Origin: Candidatus Peregrinibacteria bacterium
GTDB taxonomy: Bacteria > Patescibacteriota > Gracilibacteria > UBA1369 > UBA12463
Direction: 5' to 3'
DNA length: 13,425 nt
Assembly: GCA_023245695.1 (NCBI GenBank)
Contig: JAHFJT010000011.1
Span: 1 to 13,425, forward strand
A program made the translations under genes and the position numbers. Numbering within the stretch: position 1 is the stretch's first letter; the number at the start of each line of letters is the position of its first letter. The notes under the pieces were generated by a model, which searched no databases, had not been told where the DNA came from, and worked only from the letters and a program-made list of their open reading frames with translations. Positions 6,505-11,986 of the stretch are shown in pieces.

Positions 6505-7710
6505 ATGATTAACACTGGCGACACCGCTTTTGTGCTGATCTCGTCCGCGCTCGTGGCCCTCATGACCCCAGGTCTTGCGTTTTTTTACGGCGGCCTCGTG
6601 CGGCGTAAAAACGTGCTCACGATCATGATGCAAAGTTTCATTTCGATGGGTTTGGTAACGGTCCTTTGGGCCGTTTTTACGTTCTCGCTCGCTTTTGGTA
6701 CGGATCATATGGGGATTATTGGAGGGTTGAATTATTTGATGATGCATGGAGTGGGCATGGAGCCGGTCGTGGGATATGGTTCAACGATTCCGTTTTTTGC
6801 GTTCTTTGTATTTCAGATGATGTTTGCGATTATCACTCCGGCACTTATCACAGGTGCCTTTACCGATAGAATGAACTTCAAAAGTTACCTCGTGTTTCTT
6901 TCGCTGTGGAGTGTGTTGATTTATGCACCACTGGCTCATGCTGTTTGGGGCGGGGGATTGATTTCAAAATTGGGCGCCATCGATTTTGCAGGCGGAACCG
7001 TTGTGCATATCAGTGCGGGTATGGCTGCGCTTGCGTCGGTGTTTGTTCTCGGAAAGCGAAAAAACGTCGAGCACCTTCCTCACAATATTCCATATGTGGC
7101 TCTTGGTACTGGACTTCTCTGGTTTGGCTGGTATGGGTTCAATGCGGGTAGCGCGCTTGCAGCGAATGGTCAGGCTGCGGCTGCATTTGCGAATAGCGAT
7201 ATTGCCGCGTCAGCTGGTATGGTGACGTGGTTGTTTCTTTCTTGGATCGTCGATAAGCGTCCAAGTATGGTTGGAGCTCTCACGGGAGTTCTCGCTGGGC
7301 TGGTTGCCATTACACCAGCGGCTGGATATGTCGAACTCTGGGCTGCGCTCTTAATTGGCGTCATTGCGTCTATTGTCTGTTTCTATGCGATCAAGTTCCG
7401 AATTCGTATGGGCTGGGATGATGCGCTCGATGTCTGGGGATGTCATGGTGTCGGCGGCATTGTCGGCTCGATTTTGACAGGTGTGTTTGCTGCAAAAAGT
7501 ATTGGGGGCTTCTCGGGACTTATCGAGGGGAATACTGCTCAATTCCTTTCAAACATCTATGGAACCCTGATTTCTATCGTGTTTGCTTTTGTGGGAACAT
7601 ATCTTCTTCTGCGCTTTATCAAGCTCTTTATGCGGGTTGATCCTGTTCTCAAAGAGGAGCAAGAAAGTCTTGATCGAGCTTTGCACGGGGAGGAGGCATA
7701 CGACTTCTAG
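6505..7710 (+). CDS. amt: Ammonium transporter (Amt/MEP family)
   Basis: A 401-residue inner-membrane ammonium channel with eleven expected membrane helices. It starts at MINTGDTAFVLISSALVALMTPGLAFFYGGLVRR without a cleavable signal peptide. Functional residues of the family are present and fall at nearly the mature E. coli AmtB numbering: gate Phe F107 in FQMMFAIITPALITGAF, W148 in HAVWGGG, D160 in DFAGG, pore histidine H168 in VVHISAG and the second pore histidine H314 in GCHGVGG. The cytoplasmic tail ends LHGEEAYDF, close to the HGE.AY tail motif known to contact the PII protein GlnK. No glnK gene lies next to it, which is unusual for bacterial amt. Ammonium taken up would feed glutamine and purine synthesis; that link to the neighbouring pur genes is inference. 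Confidence 0.97.
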   Translation: MINTGDTAFVLISSALVALMTPGLAFFYGGLVRRKNVLTIMMQSFISMGLVTVLWAVFTFSLAFGTDHMGIIGGLNYLMMHGVGMEPVVGYGSTIPFFAFFVFQMMFAIITPALITGAFTDRMNFKSYLVFLSLWSVLIYAPLAHAVWGGGLISKLGAIDFAGGTVVHISAGMAALASVFVLGKRKNVEHLPHNIPYVALGTGLLWFGWYGFNAGSALAANGQAAAAFANSDIAASAGMVTWLFLSWIVDKRPSMVGALTGVLAGLVAITPAAGYVELWAALLIGVIASIVCFYAIKFRIRMGWDDALDVWGCHGVGGIVGSILTGVFAAKSIGGFSGLIEGNTAQFLSNIYGTLISIVFAFVGTYLLLRFIKLFMRVDPVLKEEQESLDRALHGEEAYDF

Positions 7711-7716
7711 AGTGTC

Positions 7717-7745
7717 TTGCTTTATGGGTGTTCTTGTTTTATAAT
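7717..7745 (+). promoter_or_regulatory. Strong promoter upstream of the 105-residue protein gene
   Basis: TTGCTT (7717-7722), a 17-base spacer and a perfect TATAAT (7740-7745), starting seven bases after the amt stop. Initiation near 7752 gives a leader of about 11 nt before the ATG at 7763. Confidence 0.7.
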
Positions 7746-7762
7746 TCACTCCTTCATAATAC

Positions 7763-8080
7763 ATGAATATGACACTTGAACACCCTTGTCCCCCTGATTT
7801 CGATGGTTTCTATGGCGTTTTGCCGCCCCGTTCTCAATTCATAGAAGCGGCGATTGCTCAGAATCCGGATTTTCTACATTTGAAGCAACTCTTTCCTTTT
7901 GCTCTGAGGCGACTGGATCCTATGAATATGATGGAAGCAGGGGTTCAGCATCATGCGTTCCCGGCTCTTCTGGTTTTTTGTGTGATTCGAGGTAAGGTGG
8001 AGCGTGTTATGTCGGTCTCCGCTTATGCAGATCACGCGCGTCTCATTTTTGAAAGTGATGGTTTGCCGAATGGCTGTTAG
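7763..8080 (+). CDS. Unknown 105-residue protein
   Basis: I do not recognise this protein. It has 105 residues with a proline-rich start (TLEHPCPPDFDGFYGVLPPR), a middle segment HLKQLFPFALRRLDPMNMMEAGVQHH and a short hydrophobic stretch FPALLVFCVI (about 66-75), too short and isolated for a firm membrane span. It is likely a small soluble protein. Two start codons are possible, 7763 and 7769 (M1 and M3); the first is used here because it lies at the spacing seen at other genes. It has the best consensus promoter in the window and sits alone between amt and purE, which argues for a real, expressed gene. I cannot infer a function. Confidence 0.7.
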   Translation: MNMTLEHPCPPDFDGFYGVLPPRSQFIEAAIAQNPDFLHLKQLFPFALRRLDPMNMMEAGVQHHAFPALLVFCVIRGKVERVMSVSAYADHARLIFESDGLPNGC

Positions 8081-8081
8081 C

Positions 8082-8143
8082 TTGATACCTCAGCGAGCTT
8101 ATGGCATGCTAGTGGCGTTTAGAATTTCCTTCATCTACCCCTA
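8082..8143 (+). promoter_or_regulatory. Candidate purE promoter region and C-rich leader box
   Basis: Two weak options are visible: TTGATA (8082-8087) with CATGCT (8105-8110) at 17 bases, or a TAGAAT (8120-8125) without a good -35. TCTACCCCTA (8134-8143) lies 12 bases before the purE ATG and matches the boxes in front of amt and the ribbon-helix-helix gene. Confidence 0.3.
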
Positions 8144-8155
8144 ACATTTCAAATC

Positions 8156-8602
8156 ATGATCGTTCCTATTCTCCTTGGGTCAGCTACTGACAAAGACTTC
8201 GCACAGAAGATTGTTGACGAGCTGGATGTGTTTGGTATTCCGTCTGAGGTTATTGTGGCTTCTGCGCACAAGGTTCCAGAAAAGGTTATCGAGATTATTG
8301 AGCGATTCAATAAAGAGGTAGAGGTTGTGTATGTGACGCTCGCTGGTATGAGTAATGGTCTTTCTGGTGTCACGGCCGGATCTTCTTGCCATCCGGTAAT
8401 TGCCTGCCCACCGCACAAAGATTTGATGGAGTATCAGGTTGATATTCATTCTTCGCTACGAATGCCAAAGGACACGCCGGTTCTTACGGTTCTTTCTCCG
8501 GGAAATACCGCCCTATGTATTGCTCGAATTTTTGCAATTTCTCATCCTGAGATCCGTGAAAAGGTTGTTGCACGAGTACAGAAGGTAAAGGCTTCGTTCT
8601 AA
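8156..8602 (+). CDS. purE: AIR carboxylase PurE, class II type
   Basis: A 148-residue PurE. The family motif GSATDKDF (8-15) and the active-site SAH (36-38) are present. The details match class II rather than class I: SAHK (36-39) instead of SAHR, TLAGMSNGLSG (61-71) instead of the class I GAGGAAHLPGM, ACPP (83-86), and SSLRMP (99-104) followed by TVLSP. These are the segments I recall from the carboxylase domain of animal PAICS and from Treponema denticola PurE. Class II enzymes carboxylate AIR to CAIR directly with CO2, whereas class I enzymes are mutases needing N5-CAIR from PurK. No purK is in the window. PurB starts 47 bases downstream and is probably cotranscribed. The class call is by motif comparison from memory, and I consider it strong. 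Confidence 0.96.
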   Translation: MIVPILLGSATDKDFAQKIVDELDVFGIPSEVIVASAHKVPEKVIEIIERFNKEVEVVYVTLAGMSNGLSGVTAGSSCHPVIACPPHKDLMEYQVDIHSSLRMPKDTPVLTVLSPGNTALCIARIFAISHPEIREKVVARVQKVKASF

Positions 8603-8626
8603 ATTGCTTGTGTGTATTGCGCTTTA

Positions 8627-8636
8627 TTTACCTCTT
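8627..8636 (+). promoter_or_regulatory. Weak C-rich leader box of purB
   Basis: TTTACCTCTT lies 13 bases before the chosen purB ATG. It is a looser version of the TTTACCCC box seen upstream. TTGCTT (8604-8609) and TATTTA (8625-8630) are spaced by only 15 bases, so an independent promoter is uncertain. Confidence 0.25.
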
Positions 8637-8649
8637 AGATTCACCATCC

Positions 8650-9999
8650 ATGACTCGACTTACTGCACTTTCTCCGCTCGATGGCCGCTATGCCGATAAA
8701 GTTTCTGAGCTCTCTGATTTTTTCTCTGAGTTTGCCCTTCAGAAGTATCGCGTACTTGTTGAAATTGAGTGGCTCATTTTTATCTGCAATGATTTGAAGC
8801 TGAGTGGTTCTAAAAAGCTGACTTTGGCCCAAATCAAGGTGTTGCGAGGAATGTATGAGAAATTTTCTGAAAACGATGGTCAGAATATTAAGGGCTTCGA
8901 GGCGACGACGAATCATGACGTGAAGGCGGTGGAGTACTTTCTTCGTGAAAAGCTTGCAGCGGCGAAAATTAACGGCTACGAGTCGTTCATTCACTTCGCC
9001 TGTACGAGTGAGGATATCAATAACCTCTCATACGCGCTCATGATTCGCGATGCGGTCCAGGGTCCGATCCAGGACTGGTACAATGAGCTCTTTGCGACGC
9101 TCGAGGGATTTGCGCACGAGCACAAAGATGTTGCGATGATGGGGCATACACATGGTCAGCCGGCCTCACCGACAACGGTTGGAAAGGAGATTATGAACGT
9201 GGTCGCTCGACTCGATCGTCAGACCGATATTTTTGAGGACTCGATTGGATTCCTCGGAAAGATTAACGGTGCGGTAGGGAATTATAATGCGCACGTGGTG
9301 GCCTATCCCGAGATCGATTGGTTGAAGGCGGGTCAGAAATTTATCTCTGGTCTTGGACTTACCCCAAATATGTACACCACCCAGATCGAACCACATGACT
9401 GGAATGCAGAACTCTTTGATCTCATGCGCCGTATGAACGTGATCTTAACCGACCTCTCTCGAGACATGTGGATGTATATCGGTATGGGCTATTTCAAGCA
9501 AAAGGTGAAGAAGGGAGAGGTGGGCTCATCGACGATGCCGCACAAGGTTAATCCAATCGACTTTGAAAACGCCGAAGGGAATTTCGGACTTGCGAATGCG
9601 CTTTTTGGGCACTTCTCAGAGAAGTTGCCGATCTCTCGAATGCAGCGAGATCTTACTGACTCTACCGTTATGCGAAATGTAGGCGTGGCTTTTGGCTACA
9701 CACTTCTTGGATTCAAGAGTTTGCTCAAGGGTATGGGTAAGGTTGAGGTGAATCACGAGGCTCTCGCAAAAGATCTCGATGCACACTGGGAAATTCTTGG
9801 TGAGCCGGTTCAGACCGTCTTGCGAAAATATGGTGTGAAAAATGCGTATGAACTCTTGAAGGATATGACTCGTGGTAAGAATTTCGGACGCGCTGATTAC
9901 GTGAAGTTTGTTGGTGGACTGCCAATTCCTGCGAAAGAGAAAGCGAAACTGGAAAAGCTCACGCCTGCGACGTATGTCGGGTTGGCGGTGAAGCTGGTG
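8650..9999 (+). CDS. purB: Adenylosuccinate lyase
   Basis: PurB releases fumarate from SAICAR to give AICAR and from adenylosuccinate to give AMP, so it serves both the purE/purC branch and the purA branch encoded here. The 450-residue protein follows E. coli PurB closely: LTALSPLDGRY at the start (4-14), TTNHDVKAVEYF (about 86-97), FACTSEDINN (about 116-125), THGQPASPTT with the catalytic His (about 167-176), GKINGAVGNYNAH, TQIEPHD and the lyase signature GSSTMPHKVNP (about 292-302) on the flexible serine loop. The ATG at 8650 is preferred to a TTG at 8608, because the conserved family start lies directly after it and the extra residues are not conserved. The stop codon TAG occupies 10000-10002, immediately after the last codon given here. 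The leader is pyrimidine-rich, with no Shine-Dalgarno sequence. Confidence 0.97.
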
Positions 10000-10039
10000 T
10001 AGTGACTGATTCTTAATTTGTAAATTATCCAATTGTATT

Positions 10040-10702
10040 ATGCCTCTTGATTCAAAAAAAGATATTTTCCCTGAAGCGCACAATAGCGACATATCACGTC
10101 CTATTATGAATATTGTTGATGGAATTGATCGTGCAAAACTTTTGAGTGATGATCGTTTGGCTCGAGCTAGGCACCCGCTTGTACAGGAGAGAATTGGTGA
10201 GCAGTTGGCGCTCAATGTTGAGGTGCATAATATGGTATACCATATTGCAAGTTCGCTAAATTTACCGGATGGGATTTCAAATGCGGACCAGGTTTTGGAG
10301 TGGGGAAGAGAGTCCGAGGCCATTCTCTTGGATAATGCTTTGGATCGAGAGAATCTCACTCAGTATATTCAGTCGTTAAAGACTGCTGTGGTCGCTCTAG
10401 CTCAGAAGTACGAAGAAAATGAGAAGTTTCCAGGAAATGCTTCTCGGGCCGTTGATTTCGAGTTGCGGATTTTTTTGAAGATGCCAACCAATGCAAAAGA
10501 TCTTGTTGTGTATTCATTTGCACGACCTGGCGAGGATCCTCAAAAGGCGTTAAGTCGTCTTCTGTCTATGCGAGAACGGGCTACCAATCTTATTGGTGAA
10601 ACTCCAGAGAATGCGTCACGTATTCGTGAATTTGAAGATGAGCATGACGCTGTTGAGCGGTGGTTACGAGGTCAACTTGCGGCTGCAGAGCTGGATGTTT
10701 AG
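10040..10702 (+). CDS. Unknown 220-residue helical protein
   Basis: I do not recognise this 220-residue protein. It has no signal peptide or membrane span, is rich in acidic and basic residues and appears almost entirely alpha-helical: about 60-85 (LALNVEVHNMVYHIASSLNLPD), 105-135 (RENLTQYIQSLKTAVVALAQKYEENEK), 165-185 (DPQKALSRLLSMRERATNLIG) and 190-218 (ENASRIREFEDEHDAVERWLRGQLAAAEL). The last segment could form a short coiled coil. There are no cysteines. It lies 37 bases after the purB stop and 130 bases before dcd, on the same strand. The AT-rich leader (TTGTATT before ATG) lacks both a Shine-Dalgarno sequence and a C-rich box. Codon use looks like that of its neighbours. A cytoplasmic protein of unknown role is all that can be said. 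Confidence 0.8.
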   Translation: MPLDSKKDIFPEAHNSDISRPIMNIVDGIDRAKLLSDDRLARARHPLVQERIGEQLALNVEVHNMVYHIASSLNLPDGISNADQVLEWGRESEAILLDNALDRENLTQYIQSLKTAVVALAQKYEENEKFPGNASRAVDFELRIFLKMPTNAKDLVVYSFARPGEDPQKALSRLLSMRERATNLIGETPENASRIREFEDEHDAVERWLRGQLAAAELDV

Positions 10703-10713
10703 ATCTCTGTATA

Positions 10714-10742
10714 TTGCCTTCACTTGTATTTGATGTTCTTAT
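10714..10742 (+). promoter_or_regulatory. Candidate dcd promoter P1
   Basis: TTGCCT (10714-10719), 17 bases, TCTTAT (10737-10742). The start would fall near 10749, inside the palindrome at 10741-10760. A second option is TTGCTG (10765-10770), 18 bases, AACAAT (10789-10794), just downstream of the palindrome. Neither is strong. Confidence 0.35.
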
Positions 10743-10760
10743 TTGTGCCCGGGCACAAAT
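10741..10760. repeat. 20-bp perfect palindrome upstream of dcd
   Basis: The half-sites ATTTGTGCCC and GGGCACAAAT are exact reverse complements with no spacer. There is no T tract on either side, so it is not an intrinsic terminator. It sits in the 130-base gap before dcd, overlapping the first candidate promoter, which is where a dimeric repressor would bind. I found no second copy in the window. Confidence 0.7.
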
Positions 10761-10832
10761 CCGCTTGCTGTTTATTTCAAATTCCTGCAACAATACAGCA
10801 GAACTTTATTTGAACTCCTAGCTCCCATTTCC

Positions 10833-11438
10833 ATGATTCTCTCCGACCACGATATTCACGAACGTATTAAGAAGGGCGATATTCAGTGTTGGTGCCCAGA
10901 GAATGATTTTCTTAAGAATGTGCATGCGTCTTCGATGGATATGCGGTTAGGGCGGTTTTTCAAGATTTATAATCACAATGCGTTTGCAGTTCTTGATCCG
11001 ATGAAGCCTGAGTGTTTTGATGATGCGACTCGCCTCGTCGAGCTTCCGGAAGATGGTAGGACGCCGTTTATCGTGCAGCCGGGCGAGTTTGTGCTGGGTG
11101 TCACGCTCGAGAAAATTAAAATTGCGGACGACCTCGTGGCACGTGTCGAGGGACGAAGTTCACTCGGACGACTTGGAATTATTATTCACTCGACGGCCGG
11201 ATTTGTAGATGCCGGTTTCGAGGGAACGATTACGCTCGAGATTACAAATATCAATCGAATGCCAGTGGCACTCTACCCAGGTATGCGTGTGTGTCAGCTC
11301 GCGTTTGAGCTCATGACGTCGCCCGCAGATGTCCCGTACCACAAAAAATCACACTCGAAGTATCAGGGACAGATTTTACCAGAAGAGAGCCGTATTCATA
11401 CGGATCCTGAGTTTGTGAAGCATCGTCTCGTTGCGTAA
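10833..11438 (+). CDS. dcd: dCTP deaminase, possibly bifunctional with dUTPase
   Basis: A 201-residue member of the Dcd/dUTPase superfamily, trimeric enzymes that deaminate dCTP on the way to dTTP. The start MILSDHDIHERI is the typical Dcd N-terminus; an ATG at 10743 in the same frame would add 30 non-conserved residues and place the palindrome inside the gene, so I use 10833. Conserved segments are ASSMDMRLG (32-40), GRSSLGRLG (107-115), HSTAGFVDAGF (119-129), ITLEITN with the catalytic Glu at 136, PGMRVCQL (149-156) and the C-terminal SKYQGQ (175-180). The TAGF.D.GF stretch and SKYQGQ end resemble the Mycobacterium tuberculosis and Methanocaldococcus bifunctional enzymes, whereas E. coli Dcd has TAHRIDPGW. 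If bifunctional, it yields dUMP directly. The leader reads CTCCCATTTCC with no Shine-Dalgarno sequence. Confidence 0.95.
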   Translation: MILSDHDIHERIKKGDIQCWCPENDFLKNVHASSMDMRLGRFFKIYNHNAFAVLDPMKPECFDDATRLVELPEDGRTPFIVQPGEFVLGVTLEKIKIADDLVARVEGRSSLGRLGIIIHSTAGFVDAGFEGTITLEITNINRMPVALYPGMRVCQLAFELMTSPADVPYHKKSHSKYQGQILPEESRIHTDPEFVKHRLVA

Positions 11439-11446
11439 ATTTTTGA

Positions 11447-11887
11447 TTAATACTCGTCTTCCCCGATATCCGTAGGGACGTTGAGTCTTTCTCTTTGAAG
11501 TTGAGCTAATGCCCTATGGGTGAGCATTATATTTGCTGATGCGTATCCAATTTGTTCTATTACGGAATTTCGTACCTCTCTTGTTGCTGTTTCGATGATG
11601 CCACCTCCATTTCGCATCCAGATCGCATATATTTCAGGTTCTACTTTATCTGGTTTTGCAGAAGGATGACCGTGTCGATCAAGATAGTGAACGCCTCGAG
11701 GTTGAATTGTTGACTCTTGTGTGCTCGTAGGTTTAACCTTTTTTGATGAGGTTGTTTTTTTATCCGCAATTTCTTTACCTCGGCTTATTGCTTGGAGAAT
11801 CAATGTTCCTCCATCTACTATTTCAGCTGCCGATGATCGTACTGTTCCATCCATCATACTGTAGTTTGTAAATTTATTCTCGCGCAT
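11447..11887 (-). CDS. Unknown 146-residue protein (start uncertain)
   Basis: I do not recognise this protein. As drawn it has 146 residues: an N-terminal part with a short hydrophobic helix (EIVDGGTLILQAISRGKEI, about 22-40), a low-complexity Lys/Ser/Thr linker (about 43-62), then a compact region (YAIWMRNGGGIIETATREVRNSVIEQIGYASANIMLTHRALAQLQRERL) that looks helical. It converges with dcd, with eight bases between the stop codons. A near-perfect promoter (TTGACA, 16 bases, TAAAAT) overlaps the ATG at 11887, so transcription would begin around 11879. The true start is then more likely M11 (11857) or M12 (11854), giving 136 or 135 residues. The larger frame is listed here as the outer limit. 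No function can be inferred. Confidence 0.7.
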   Translation of the reverse strand: MRENKFTNYSMMDGTVRSSAAEIVDGGTLILQAISRGKEIADKKTTSSKKVKPTSTQESTIQPRGVHYLDRHGHPSAKPDKVEPEIYAIWMRNGGGIIETATREVRNSVIEQIGYASANIMLTHRALAQLQRERLNVPTDIGEDEY

Positions 11888-11913
11888 TTTAACTTGTTTC
11901 TTCCCTCTGTCAA
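11886..11913 (-). promoter_or_regulatory. Consensus promoter overlapping the first ATG of the 146-residue frame
   Basis: Read on the minus strand, a perfect TTGACA (11908-11913) and TAAAAT (11886-11891) are spaced by 16 bases. The predicted start of transcription, near 11879, lies downstream of the first ATG (11885-11887). Confidence 0.65.
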
Positions 11914-11931
11914 GTTTTCAAAGCTTTTTCG

Positions 11932-11960
11932 TTGTGTTGTAGCTTTGGGGTGAGTATAAT
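11932..11960 (+). promoter_or_regulatory. Promoter of ileS
   Basis: TTGTGT (11932-11937), 17 bases and a perfect TATAAT (11955-11960). Initiation near 11967 gives a leader of about 20 nt, rich in T and C, without a Shine-Dalgarno sequence. I see no T-box elements in it. Confidence 0.65.
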
Positions 11961-11986
11961 TTTCGTGATTTATTCTCCAATATTCT

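Noticed and set aside
6034..6747. A 237-codon minus-strand frame opposite purC and amt
   Set aside because: It covers the hairpin, promoter and starts of well-supported plus-strand genes; a shadow frame.
8608..8649. TTG start at 8608 for purB
   Set aside because: The family start TRLTALSPLDGRY directly follows the ATG at 8650, and the extra 14 residues overlap a C-rich leader box.
9616..10359. A 247-codon minus-strand frame across the end of purB and the start of the next gene
   Set aside because: It runs across two plus-strand genes with good coding evidence, and its translation is low in conserved features.
10743..10832. ATG at 10743 as start of dcd
   Set aside because: It lies inside the 20-bp palindrome and adds 30 residues absent from Dcd proteins; MILSD at 10833 is the usual start.
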